Part shown: one piece after another, positions 36,601-48,675 of the stretch | How the letters are laid out: each line of letters begins with the position of its first letter | How positions within the stretch are numbered: position 1 is the stretch's first letter | Assembly: GCA_027886185.1 (NCBI GenBank) | Contig: WOAB01000583.1 | Location: forward strand, 7,316,001 to 7,380,000 | Origin: Rheum nobile | Lineage: Eukaryota > Streptophyta > Magnoliopsida > Caryophyllales > Polygonaceae | DNA length: 64,000 nucleotides | Reading direction: 5' to 3' | The notes under the pieces: model-generated | What the model saw: the letters and a program-made list of their open reading frames with translations, nothing else | The model's database searches: none | What the model was told of the DNA's origin: nothing | Translations under genes and position numbers: made by a program

Positions 36601-37533
36601 ACTATGAACGATGATGTGGTGAGATCGTTTTATCAATCTATGGAGTTTGTGGCTGCAAATGATGACAAGCCTGCCAACGACTTTGTCATCACTTGGAGAG
36701 GTAAAATGATCCCTTTATCTCATGCTATCATTGGATCTGTTTTAAATGTCACCACCGGAGAAGGCTATAGGGTTATTGTTAAAAGGAACTGGCCTAAGGG
36801 AAAGACTGAAAAGGGCAAAAAGGCGATACTGGACACCATCTATGATGGTGAGCCACCTAAAGGAAGTTTGTTGACCAAGTTCTTGCGCTTGGATAAAAAG
36901 TTGTTGCATACCTTCTTGATCAAGAATGTCATCCCTCGCCAAGAAAAGCGAGATACTGTCTTGAATGGTGATGCTATTCTGATGGAGAAGTTGGTCTCGG
37001 GAACTCCAATTGATCTGCCTCGCATCATCCTTACCCACATGCAGTTCTGCAAAGCTCATTCGACTCATGCTCTTCCTTATCCTCATCTGGTTAAGAAGAT
37101 TCTTTGCCTACTTGATTACTATCCAAACGGTGTAGAGGAAATACCTTATGCTCGGTTCCTCACCATGACTATTGTGGGGCGTCTGTAGTACAAAGCTCAT
37201 CTGGATGAGACCTCTGAGGATGAGAAAGAGAAGGACAATGAGGAAACTCAGCAAGGGACCTCTGAGCGTGTGCGCCTCGTCCCCGACACTCATGTAATTT
37301 TGGAGGGCATGGGGCGTATAGAGCAAGCCCTTATTGATGGTTACAATCATGTTGTTGATGCTATCTTTGCTCAGGGCAAGACACATAGGGAGGCCACCAA
37401 CTTCACTAATGAGATGGTTGTGGAATTGTGGAAGACATCTGCTGCCCTGGTTGAAGAGATTGCTAAGCTGGTGAAAGGGCGGGTTGACAGAAAGAAGTCA
37501 TCAGAACAGTCCGAAGGAGGAGCAAAAACCTGA
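36601..37533 (+). pseudogene. Sirevirus env-like / putative plant transposon protein
   Basis: The frame from about 36601 contains DFVITWRGKMIPLSHAIIGS, a region ending HALPYPHLVKKILCLLDYY, and an acidic, charged tail. A TAG at 37186-37188 (after VGRL) splits it into two frames that continue in phase to 37533. The same domain recurs at 60818-61162 on the minus strand. In Sireviruses an extra ORF after pol is called env-like; it has no demonstrated envelope function. The 5' part is lost in the deletion. Confidence 0.75.
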
Positions 37534-38043
37534 GGAGTAGTTTTCTTAGTTCCCTACTCAATTGACACGGAGCCTTTAGTTCCCTTAGGATTCACTCTCC
37601 CTTATAATGATCCCTTTTTGTGTGTCTCTCAGTTCTTTTATTGCTTATATGTTTTCTCTGCTTCTCTTATATTCAATGAAATATTTTGACTTCCTTGCGT
37701 TATTAAGTTATGCTTCCAACTTCTATTACGGTGCCATTTCTCTAGAGTTTAAAGCAAGTCATTGGTTCTCTCTAAATTTTCTCTGCTTCTCATCTAACTG
37801 ATCTTTTCGATGATGTCAAATGGGGGAATGAACTCTACAATCTGGCTAATAGGCTGAAAGGAACTCTAGTACTGGTTGCCATCTTGAGGGGGAACTCAGA
37901 TAATCGGTTTACTTGCTAAGGGGGAATATGCAATTCACTAATGATCATTCTACATCTAGCTTCATATATCATGTTCATGTCATTCATGCCTATTATAGAT
38001 ATGCCAAGTTCTACATGTTTGTCATCGTCAAAAAGGGAGAAAT

Positions 38044-38908
38044 TGTTGGGAAGTGAACTTTCAGAAACTCTGGTTTCCTTCAAAGTTCTCTTCCTCGGTT
38101 TTCCTACTTTTGATGATGACAAACACTTTGCTACTAGTATTTTCACATGTTTAGTTAAACAAGGAACTCAAGTTCAGGAAATGAAGCACATAGACCAAAG
38201 AGCTAGTCTTGGGAACTGGCATGGGAATTCAGAAGCAACGAAGCCGAGTTACTGAAGGAGTTATCTATAGCGGCGGCTGTGCCAGAGCTTGCTAGGGCAA
38301 ATCTACTAGCTTGAGAGAAAAGCTTTTAGATTGATTTGTTCCGTGTAATTAGGAGCGTAATTGAATATTCTTTATGGAAACAAATGATGTAAAATCGGTT
38401 AGGATAAGATTTGTTACCAAATCTTATCTTTTCTGATTTATTTTGGTTATTTTTATTTTTGTAAATCAGCCAACTGTAGATATTATTCTACAAGGATGAC
38501 TGTATAAATAAGATAATCAAAACCTCTAATTTCTTATGCATTCACGCAGAGCTTGAAGGTGAAGAGAAATCAGTACTAGTTCTTGCGAGAAGAACTGTTG
38601 TAAGTCTCTTGCTTTTTGTGTTGCTTGATTAAGTCGAACTAGATAGAGAGTCTTAAGTGTGTCTTAAGTCTTTAATCTGTGTGTTCTATTCTAGTTGGTT
38701 GTAATCAAAGCTTTAATAAAAGAAGTAGACTTTGAAATCCTTTCGAGAGAAAGGTAGTGAGTTTTATCCTGGATAACTAGTTGGTTATCAAATGTTCCCA
38801 CTTAAAAGGAATTTGTCTTGATTCTGTTAGTTACTTATTTCCGCTGCTAAGGAACTGAACTTCCCTAAAGTTCAGTTCCCTTTGATTACTAACATCTACG
38901 ATCCTACA
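38044..38908 (+). repeat. 3' LTR of the deleted Sirevirus
   Basis: It starts tgttgggaag and ends cctaca. A TATA-like tataaata lies at 38503-38510 and aataaa at 38715-38720, the expected order for transcription start and polyadenylation within an LTR. Confidence 0.85.
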
Positions 38909-38913
38909 GGATC

Positions 38914-41342
38914 TAAAACTTAAATTTTGAACTATTGAACCACTTGCCAAATGCGATGGTTTCAAGCATGTGTGATTTGCAGGTGTGATAATATTCTGTT
39001 ACAAGTGTTGAGTTGATCTAGGGATTTGACCGAGTTATTCCAAGCATTTTCGTGTTTGAGGCTCATGAAAAAGATCCTTCACTTAGGTGAGGGCAACGTC
39101 GATGTGGTCCAATTTGCACTTCCTGCTATCCGGTGGTGCTACTCTTTGCTATTGTTGTACTCACTAGGGGTGAGCAAAACAATCCGATATGGCCGACCCG
39201 AATACGAAAAATCCGAAAATAAAAAATTTCGTTAACTTTTATTCGAATCCGTTTCGGGTAATTTTTTGAATACTCAAGCCGGATACGGATCGAGGTATTT
39301 TCTCTATCGAATATCCGGAATTCTGGTACTATTAATATATAATATATAATATTTAATTAGTTTAGATGGTCTCACAATGGTGCTTATATATTTTTAAGCA
39401 ATTGAACTCATTTTAACTCTCCACAACAACATTCATTTCCTTTTAATTAAAAAAACAACCTTAATTCTTATTCTTATAAATTAAAACCCTGATTCACTAA
39501 TTTTTCTCGTCTCACTAAATAGAGCAAATATATTGTTATTGTCAAGACCCAAGTGCTTGTCGTTGAATTTCTATTACCTAACTTAAACTTACAACTTTAT
39601 ATATACATTTGCCATTTTCTCTTGTTATACAGTATATTTACGTTTATGGTTTCTAATATAATAAGAATGATAAATTTAATTGTTTGGAAAAATTAACAAG
39701 GACTTGTAAATAGTGTTGATGTTTGATATTTAATTTGCACTTTACAAGATGTTAGTTTTGATTGAATTAAAAAAATTAACATTTTGATCTGATTTTTAAT
39801 ATGTGTTCTAGTAGCTAGATAGTTTGTTATAAAAAAGAAGAGTTTAGACTCTTACTTTTACTACATACTTGGGAGTATTTACTTTCAACCATGCTAACTC
39901 TAAATTGGAAATAGTAATTATCACACTTTTAAAGTATATGTTTCAAAACAAAATCCAAAAATAATCATAATAACTGCAAAATTTATGACTATGTGGATTA
40001 GTGGATAGCCATACTTGGAATTTTTCCTATTCTTTAACTCTTTTGAAAATGCAAGATATTATTAATAAGGAGTAGGGGGGAGAGTGATGCAGGAAGCAGG
40101 AGGCTACAGGCGAGGCGTAGCAGCAAATCAAATATGAAAGGGAGTCAGATCAGCAAAAGCAGCAGCAGCAGACGACGAAGAAGAAGAAGAAAGCTTTTTC
40201 ACGGAGAAAGGGTGATTGAGGGTAGAATTTCCGATTGCAGAGCTCCTCCGTCAGTTTTCAAACTTCCCCTTTGGTGGAAAGTACTCCGTAGCTCTTAATT
40301 TACTACTGACGTGACACCACTCTCCTCCTTTCCCTTATTTATTAACTAACCCCTTTACCATTACACCACCAACCCCGTGACCCCCTCCCTTTTTTTTACC
40401 GCTTCTCTTTTGCCGTATTTTTCAAAGCTTTACTGAACGGTAATCTTCTTCTGACCAAATGACCAATTCAAAGATTCTTGACTGCTTGCTGTGCAATAGG
40501 CTTAATAAAAAAGTGAGTGTGTTTACATATCAACTGATATGAAGGTATGAGTTTTTTAATCAAGGATTTGCTTTGGTACTAGATTAGGATAATTGACACT
40601 TGCGCATAAACAACCTCGTGGATGAGGATAATGTTATATAGTTAGAGAATTTTACTTTTAAGATAAGTTAGCCATTATCAATAAAACAAAAGCTATAATC
40701 ATAAATATCATTTAGTGTTAACCATTCATCAAGTTTTTTTATTCACACATAAGCTTATAATATCACTCATTCACAACTTGTTTTAGTGCATCTGTCTCGC
40801 ACCTACCATTACATTAACAATAGTTGGATTCTAAACTATACAGGATTTTAACTCTTGTTATTTATCTACTACATTTCATATAACAATCAAGATTGGAGTG
40901 AAGGTGGAGTTGAAATTTTCTTTAATAAAGACGTGAAAAAAGGAAACTATTACAACTACCAAACACATTTGATAAGGGAGGATAAAGATGATGAATTGGG
41001 TGAAGAGAGGGTCCCAACTTCTTTAAATTCAAACCCTTAAAATACGCCATTCTCGTGCACGATAATAGTCAAGATAGACTAAATAACAAGTTAAACTAAT
41101 GTCTGCCCATGAGCACATATTAATAGCCTAAATTTGGAAACTGTTTTCAAAATATTCCCAAAAGTAGAAAGGATGAACTCCTATGAAAAATGTTAAATTA
41201 GTGATTAAAAGGATTATTATTAAATATGATATTTTTATTGTGTGCCCATGGACACACATTAGAAAAATCCAATAACAAATTACAAAAGAGAATAAAGAAC
41301 ATACTTATAAAAGAGAGTACAAACTTTTAGGGCATGGAAAAG
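38914..41342. other. Intergenic DNA with one hAT-like terminus, no gene
   Basis: A sequence taggggtgagcaaaac at about 39167 followed by ccg-rich repeats looks like one hAT end, but no matching second end was found. The rest is AT-rich with a short CAG/GAA-rich stretch near 40160-40195 and no recognisable protein. Confidence 0.45.
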
Positions 41343-41460
41343 CGGTGAGTTAGGTAAATGACCCTTTGACAAACCTTTTTTTAAATTAATGGACCCTTAA
41401 TGAAAATGGACCCCTCATCCCAACTTTTTCATTATTTTATTATTTTAATAAAATAATAAA

Positions 41461-41743
41461 ACGCTGGAGGCTCTCGATCGATCGATCTCTCCTTCCATAA
41501 CAGAATACCTCTCCTTCCATAACAGAATCGATCGATCGATCGATCGATTTCGTCTGCCTCAAACCTTCTTCCCCACGCCACCGCCGATCGATCGCACACA
41601 GGAGCTCCGGCCGATCGATTGCACGCCACCGCACGCCAGCGACTACAGGAGGATTCAGCTCCGCTTCGATCGCAGGGAAGGCAACTTTCGATTGTTTGAT
41701 CGAAGAGATCCAAGGAGATTGAAGTTCGATCGCACTAGAAACA
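41461..41743 (+). promoter_or_regulatory. Probable 5' UTR exon of the MULE-2 transposase, with GATC microsatellite
   Basis: A C/T-rich stretch with runs of atcgatcgatcg (about 41475-41550) and a duplicated ctctccttccataacagaat ends in a donor-like site (acaa|gtaattt near 41743). The matching acceptor tgttatag lies immediately before the start codon at 42352. No promoter elements are claimed. Confidence 0.45.
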
Positions 41744-41775
41744 AGTAATTTCTCTTCCAAATCTGAATTTGGTTG

Positions 41776-42351
41776 TTCTAATGACACTATTACTCGATTA
41801 TGATTGAAATAGTGTCATTGCGAATAAGTAATGTAAAACTGTCTTTGGAATCATAACTGTCATTGAAATAGTGTCATTCCAAATCTGAATTTGGTTGTTC
41901 TAATAAAACTGTCATTGAAATAGTGTCATTGTGAATTTCTGGATTAATAATGACACTTTTTTCTGGATGTGGTGTTCAGTGTTCAAAAAAGTGTCATTAA
42001 AATGATTGTGTGCATAATCCAGAAAAAGTGTCATTGTTGTACAAATTGCAATAAGAAATAAGAATTGTTTAAGAGGATAAAACAAAAGTGTCATTAGAAT
42101 TGTCTGAATTTTATGATTTGTAATGACACTGTTGAAAAAGTGTCATTAGAATGAGTGTGTGCATAATCCAGAAATAGTGGCATTGTTTAAAAAACTGCAA
42201 TATGAAAATAGTGATTGTTTAAAAGGATTAAACAAGAGTGTCACTAGAGTTTTCTGAATTCATGCATTATGAATAACACTATGAAATTCTGCAATATGAA
42301 AATAGTGATTGTTTAAATTATTCTGTCAGATTATTGTGTTTCATGTTATAG
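41776..42351 (+). repeat. GTGTCATT cluster A (5' UTR intron of the transposase)
   Basis: About seven gtgtcatt copies plus three of the reverse complement aatgacac in under 600 bp, in a presumed intron just upstream of the transposase ATG. Confidence 0.88.
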
Positions 42352-42634
42352 ATGCAGATGAGAATCCTAACAGTGTTCTCTGGAGGAGAATGGGAAGTAA
42401 AAGAGGGATGTTGTATTTATGTTGGCAAAACCACATCAAAAGCATTTATGGTTAATGACACTTTGATGTTAGGAGAGCTTAAGAAGATGATTATAGATAG
42501 GTTCAAGCTCAATTCATCATGTTCTGACATAGTCTTAGGTCATTTGAACCCTTTTCAGAAGCTAACGGAGCCATATATAGTTGATACAGACGAAGATTAC
42601 AAATCGTTTGTTGAAATCAATGAGTGTCCTCAAG

Positions 42635-44422
42635 TAGACCTGTACAAGTCCGGGCTAGCCCGACCGCCCCGGCCCGCCCGGTTAAAAAACCGGGCCTGGA
42701 CAACAATATTAGCCCGGTCGGGTCGGGCCGGGCCAGCCCGGTACAGTAACGGGCCGGGCACGGACGGTCCTCTAGGCCCGACCGGGCCTAGAAGCCCGGC
42801 CCGGTACCCGTTACTGTTTATATAATTAATATTTGTTTATAATTATATTTATAATTATATATATATATATTTATAATTACTGTTTATAATTTTTTATATA
42901 TATATTTATAATTATATATATATATATTTAAAATTAGGGTCAATTACCGGAAACCACCCGTACAATAGGCCATATTGCCAGAAACCACCCGGATAACGAC
43001 TATTTACCGTAAATCACCCGTATATCCATCTCTGTTACACTGTTACCACCCAACTCGTCATTCCGTTTAAAATTCCGTTACGTAATTACAGATTTAAGCC
43101 AAACTTTTTATTTTCATTCAATTTCTCCACAACTTCAAAAATTGGGTAAAAATTGTAATTAAGCTAAAATAATATTACAAAATTAATATTAATTTGGGCA
43201 ACTTTTGTAATTTTTGCAAAGTAAAAAAGGGCATTTCTGCCACAAGCCCATAACGTTGGGCCATTTTATAATATTATTTTAGCTTAATTATTTTAGCTTA
43301 AATATTATAATTCTTATAAATTATATGAGCTAAAATTATAATTTATTAATTTTGGGGAGGGCAGATTTGCCACAAATTAGAAACTAGAGGGCCACACTCG
43401 TAATTTCCGAAGAAGTCTTTCTTCTTCCTCCGCGCGAACAAGCAGAAAGCTCCATTTTTTAGCTTTAATGGCGGATCTGGGCATGGATTCGAGCCCGAAA
43501 AATTTCTTTAACCCATGTCCATTTAAGAATAGAAGATTACGCATCTAATGGTGGGATTTGATCGAATTAAAAGACCGAAATATTCTTCAATTTGATCCGT
43601 AATCATCCGAACGTCATTTAGGGTTCTTGAGCTTTTGGGATTAAATTGGATACCGAAAACTCATTGAAAGGTGCCCTCTTTATAGGGGTTGGAAAGGTCT
43701 CGGGAAGAGCTTCGAAATCGTATAAAGTTTGACCTAAAACGATATCGAATTGGCCCCGATATCGCCCAATTTCCATAAAGCTAAAAACCGAAATTCTCTT
43801 TCCATAAATACTCAAATTCGATCTCGTCTTTGATTATTTCCATCCGAAATCACTTGGGTTGGACGAGTTTAATCCCCTACTAAAAAGCCCATGGGATAAT
43901 TAAACCAAACGAGCCCATATGGAGGTTCGACTCGGCGAAAAACCGCCATTGGAGAGCTTTCCAAGCTCGGCTGGGCTGAAGCTTGGGGGTGATGAACAAT
44001 ACCCAATCGGGGTCCCTCGATTTTAGCTTAATTGCATTTTTTACCCAAGTTTTGAAGTTGTGGAGAAATTGAATGAAAATAAAAAGTTCGGCTTAAATCT
44101 GTAATTACTTAACGGAATTTTAAACGGAATGACGAGTTGGGTGGTAACAATGTAACGGACATGGTTTAACGGGTGGTTTACGATAAATAGTGATTATCCG
44201 GGTGGTTTCAGGCAATGTGCCCTATTGGACGGGTGGTTTCCGGTAATTGACCCTTAAAATTATATATATATTTATAATTTTACCCGACCGGGCCAGCCCG
44301 TCGGGTAACCCGGCCCGGTTGACCGGGCGGGCCTGGACAAAAAACCCAGCCCGGGCAACCGGGCAAAAAAACAAAAAAAACCCGGCCCGGGCCCGGCCCA
44401 AACCCGGATTTGTACAGGTCTA
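42635..44422. mobile_element. hAT-type MITE in transposase exon 1 (8-bp TSD)
   Basis: The termini are tagacctgtacaagtccggg and, inverted at the right, tagacctgtacaaatccggg. The exact 8-bp duplication tcctcaag lies at 42627-42634 and 44423-44430. Subterminal regions consist of cccggcccg repeats. Another MITE (42937-44253) sits in its middle; without it the element would be about 460 bp. Confidence 0.95.
42937..44253. mobile_element. MULE-type MITE with ~230-bp TIRs nested in the hAT MITE
   Basis: It begins gggtcaattaccggaaacca and ends in the inverse, with inverted repeats of about 230 bp (42937 to about 43170 and about 44022-44253). The 9-bp duplication ttaaaatta at 42928-42936 and 44254-44262 fits a Mutator-type insertion. 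The interior (about 43440-44020) contains no recognisable protein and may be captured or filler DNA. Confidence 0.92.
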
Positions 44423-44464
44423 TCCTCAAGTATCATGGACACTTCCATTGTATGTATCTACAAC

Positions 44465-44910
44465 TAGACTTGAGCAAACGCGGGCCGGCCCGCCCGCCCG
44501 CCAAGCAAAACGGGCTTGTACAGGGGTTTAAGCCCGAACGGGCTGGTTGGCCCGGCCCGTTCGGGCTAGCGGGCCGGGCCCGGTAACAGGGCCAAGCCCG
44601 TACGGGCCGCTCGGCCCGGCCCGTATAAAATTTAAATTATATAAAAATATATTTAAAAATACATTAAAAAAATAAATATAACCTATAAAATACATAAAAA
44701 ATAATAATTTAACGGGCCGGCCCGGCCCGCTAAATACCAAAAAAATATACCAAAAAATAATTTAAATATAAGTTATATGCGGGCCGGCCCGACCCGCTCT
44801 TCCGGGCGGGCCCGGTTAGCCCCTTGGGCCTGACAAACTGGCTCGGCCCGGCCCTGCAAAAACGGGCCCGGATTTTGGCTAAAGCCCGGGCCCGCGTTTG
44901 ATCAGGTCTA
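44465..44910. mobile_element. Second hAT-type MITE in transposase exon 1 (8-bp TSD)
   Basis: A 446-bp element with termini tagacttgagcaaacgcggg and, inverted, tagacctgatcaaacgcggg. The exact duplication tctacaac lies at 44457-44464 and 44911-44918. It has GC-rich cccggcccg subterminal repeats with an AT-rich middle. Confidence 0.95.
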
Positions 44911-45894
44911 TCTACAACTAATATGTTGACAGTTGAAGAACATGTATTGGCACTCCAAAAAGAGAATAGAATGGTGGTTGCTGAGGAGCATTTGCAGTTA
45001 GATTGTAGGGTTCAGTGTGATGACATAGTGCCTTTGGTGGTTGTTGAGGAGCATTTGCAGTTAGATTGTAAGGTTCAGTGTGATGACATAGTGCCTTTGG
45101 TGGTTGTTGAAGAGGACTTGCCTCTGGATTTTAGTACGCAGAATAATGACAAACTGTCATTGAAGACAGGGAAACCTTCAAAGGTCATTGATTATGCTCT
45201 TCCTACGGGGCATGATTTTCTGCATGTAGGGCAATTGTTTAAGACTAAAGATGACTTGAAAATTGCCATAAAAAAATGGCGATGTGTGAGAATTTTAGAT
45301 ACAAAGTTTTCAAGTCAAATTCAGAATTATACAAGCTGTTATGTGTGGATGCCAACTGCAAATGGAGAGTAAGGGCTGCAAAATTGAAGGGTTCTGAATA
45401 CTTTGAGATCAGGAAAATGATTGACGAACATACTTGCTCGTTTAATGCAAGATGTGAAAGGCACTCTAAACCTACATATAAAACTGTTGCTCAGCAGATA
45501 AAAACAAGGTAAAATATTTTGTAATGACAGTATATAATTACATATCTTATTGATTTTTGATTGCGTATGAAATTAACGTGTTTGTTCTTGTAAAGTATAG
45601 GTTCATAGGTGTTAAGAAGGGACCAAATGCTAACATGATTCAGAATGATATGAGGAATGAGTGGTATCAAGATGTGAGCTACTGAAAAGCTTGGAAAGCG
45701 CAGGAATGGGCTGAAAACTTGATAAGAGGTACTCTGGAAGAAAACTATGCAATGATACCTTCATATTGCCACATGTTGAAAAAAGTAAACACTGGAACAT
45801 ATACATGCTTTGAGGTAGATAATCAAAACCGTTTCAAGTACGTATTCGTTTCAATAGGAGCATCGATCAGAGGTTTTGCTGCAATGAGAAAAGT

Positions 45895-46513
45895 ATGCTT
45901 CTAACATTACTGTCATTAACAACACAGTGTCATTAAACACACAGAAAAAGTGTCATTAGCATGTAAGAACTGGGAATATTGAAGCAGTGTCATTATTTCA
46001 ATTATGCTCTAATTTTATTATAGCATTTAAAAAATATAATGTGTCATAGAAACACAAGAGAAAGTGTCATTATCATTTAAAAATATAATATTTCCAAAAG
46101 TGTCATTAGCATGTAAAACTGTGAAGCTTCTAGAACTGTCATTATCATGTTAAACATTGCATCATTACTCTGTAAAGTGTCATTACCAAAAAAATATTGA
46201 ATGTCAGTAGAACAAACTATATCTAGAAAGTGTCATTAGTTTGAAATTGTCATTAATGTTTCACTATAATGATTTATAATGACACTCTTAGTGGATGTGG
46301 TGTTGACACTTTTTCAATAGTGTCATTGTGTATACTGTCATTACTGTGTACACTATTACAATAGTGTCATTACCAAAAATATTGAATCTCAATAGAACAC
46401 AGTATAAATAAAAAGTGTCATTAGTGTCTAAACTGTCACAAATGTTTCTCTTCTGCCTTGACAATTAGGTGTCATTAATAAAAATCTAAAGTGTCATTGA
46501 CATTTTCTGGTAG
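45895..46513 (+). repeat. GTGTCATT cluster B (transposase intron)
   Basis: About a dozen gtgtcatt copies in roughly 600 bp, filling the intron between the exon ending in FAAMRK and the DDE-core exon. One aatgacac is in the opposite direction. Confidence 0.9.
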
Positions 46514-47655
46514 GTTATCATGGTGGATGGTACATTTCTACATGGGAAGTTTGAGGGCAATCTAATGATCGCGACTGCATAGGATGCAAACAATCAAATC
46601 TATCCTCTTGCATATGCCGTGGTTGATTCAGAGAATGATAAATCATGGTCTTGGTTTTTCCAACAAATGCATAATGTCATCCCATCTTCACATGAATTGA
46701 TGATTATCTCAGATCTACACATAAGCATTGGAAAAGCTGTAGAGACAGTGTACAGTTCATCAACACATTTGGTTTGCACGCGACACCTAAAACAGAATCT
46801 GAAGAAAAGATACAAGGACAAAGGTGTCATTAGATTGTTTTCAAATGCAGCTGATGCCTATACAATCACAGAGTTTGATGAATGGTTTAACCAAATATGT
46901 GCCATCAATCCAGAAATGGCGAACTACCTTATTATTGCAAAAGTGGGCTCGAGCTCACTGTCCAGGTGACATATACAACATAATGACAACAAACAACTCA
47001 GAAAGCATAAACTCAGTTTTGAGAGAAGCTAGATCGTACCAAGTAGTTGCTCTTCTGGATTACATTAGGGCTTTGCTTTCAAGTTGGTTTAATAAGCGTC
47101 GGGAACTTGCATTACAGAACAACAAAGAATTGCCACCACATGTGAAGAATGTGGTAGAGGCAAGGTATAAGGAGTCGAGAAGATATGAAGTAAAGAAACT
47201 AAACCAGGTTGAGTTTGAGGTATCTGGTGGGAACTTCACTGGTGTAGTAAATCTGTCAAACAAAACATGCAGCTGCAGGGTTTTTTATTTGGACAAAATC
47301 CCATGTACACATGCCATGGCTGCCATTCGAAAGGTTAACGGTACAATTACTGAATTTCTAAGTCCCTATTATTGCTTTGAGAAGTGGAGCATGACATACC
47401 AAGAAACTGCATACCCGGTGCCTATGAAATCATCATGGATTGTACCTGAAGATGTTAGCAAGATAGTATGTCTCCCACCAGAATATAAAAAAAAAGGTTG
47501 GCAGGCAAAGAAAGCATAGGCTTCCCTCTGAAGGAGAATTTAAGAAAAGTGTCATTAAGAAGACAAGAAAGAAGACAGTGAAGTGTGGAACATGTGGGGT
47601 AGCTGGACACAACAAAAAAACATGCAAGAACATGGAAGCAAGCAGCAGTGGCTAA

Positions 47656-48560
47656 ATGATGCAAGTGGAGTAAGAAGAATTCATAATTTGTTGAAGAATT
47701 ATACTAAAGTGTCATTAAAACAGATTTTATGGTGGTGTTGATAGTGTCAAATTATACTAAAGTGTCATTAATACAAATTTTATGTTGAAGACTTATACTA
47801 GATTGTCATTACACTTTTTGTTGAAGAGTTATATAACATTAAAAAAGTGTCATTAGAATTTCTGATTTCTATAGACAATGTCAGATTATTGGAATTCTGT
47901 GAAAAGTGTCATTAGAATCACTCTGGTGTTGAAAGTAGACGAAAAGTGTCATTGAAACTAAATAGTGTCATTGAAGAACAAAAGTGTCATTGAAACAAAA
48001 GAGTCACTGAAGGAAAAAAGTGTCATTTGTATTATTAAACTGTCACTGCAGACAAATAGTGTCATTGAAATTAAAGTGTCATTGAAGAACAAAAAGTGTC
48101 ATTGAAACAAAAGAGTCACTGAAGGAAAAAGTGTCATTAAAAATAAAGTGTAACTGCAGACAAATAGTGTCATTGAAATAAAAGTGTCATTGTAGAACAA
48201 AAAAGTGTTATTGAAACTAAAGTGACACTGTTTGTTGAACAAAAAAGTGTCATTAGGAAACATTGAAGTACAACAATGATATTGCAATGACACTGTCATG
48301 GAATAACAAAAGTGTCATTACAACATCACAAGGCAAGAAAAGTGTCATTAAAAATAAAGTGTCAATACAAGAAAGTGTCATTGCAATCACAACTTACCTC
48401 ATCTCCTAGCCAACTTCCATTTTTCGTAAGAATACCAGTACTGAATAGTGTCATCAGTAAACAATATGGGAATAGTGTCATTAGAATAACAGAACTGAAT
48501 AGTGTCATTAGAATAAAAGTGGCATTAAAACACTGAATGTCAATACATCAGAATTCTTTA
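47656..48560 (+). repeat. GTGTCATT cluster C (between the two convergent genes)
   Basis: About twenty exact gtgtcatt copies in 0.9 kb, spaced mostly 15-45 bp apart, between the transposase stop codon and the 3' end of the Ulp1 gene. The part from about 47936 to 48430 is duplicated at 49585-50050. Confidence 0.92.
47936..48430. repeat. Segmental duplicate of 49585-50050
   Basis: This block and 49585-50050 are nearly identical in direct orientation. The copied end includes the exon-6 border of the Ulp1 gene (cttacctcatctcctagcca), so a truncated exon copy sits downstream of the gene. Confidence 0.85.
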
Positions 48561-48675
48561 CATTATAACTAAAAAGGTTACATAATTATGCTCGACAAAG
48601 TACCATTACATATAAAAAGACATCCAGATTTGTGCCAAAATGTCATCATAGTTCTAAAAAACAAGATAGAGATCA

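Larger units (their letters stand above)
36525..38908 (+). mobile_element. Internally deleted Sirevirus (Ty1/copia) element
   Basis: The element is bounded by the 5-bp duplication ggatc (36520-36524 and 38909-38913). It begins with about 54 bp of LTR (tgttgggaagtgaattttt), jumps directly into an env-like ORF, and ends with a polypurine tract (aaaaagggagaaa) and a full 3' LTR. Gag and all of pol are missing. It is therefore a deletion derivative that retained both outer ends. Confidence 0.85.
42352..47655 (+). pseudogene. MULE-2 transposase (MuDR/VANDAL vanA-like), broken
   Basis: Three coding exons are inferred: 42352-45508 (split by two hAT MITEs), 45601-45889 and 46514-47655, originally about 770 residues. 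In order: a PB1/ubiquitin-like N-terminus; a duplicated 21-residue unit (EEHLQLDCRVQCDDIVPLVV); a MuDR DNA-binding domain (LFKTKDDLKIAIKK to DEHTCSF); a DDE core (VIMVDGTFLHGKF, IYPLAYAVVDSEND); a SWIM finger (KTCSCRVFYLDKIPCTHAMA); and a CCHC knuckle (KCGTCGVAGHNKKTC). Lesions are TGA at 45683-45685, TAG at 46580-46582 replacing the usual Gln, frame changes in A-runs near 45270 and 47490, and one near 46920. Apart from the MITEs and their duplicated 8-mers, the exon frame reads continuously across both insertion sites. Confidence 0.9.

Noticed and set aside
39167..39330. Complete hAT MITE
   Set aside because: Only one terminus (taggggtgagcaaaac) is visible; no inverted partner or 8-bp duplication was found.
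43618..43815. Possible gene inside the nested MULE MITE
   Set aside because: Short frame, no recognised motif, and located in the filler between long inverted repeats.
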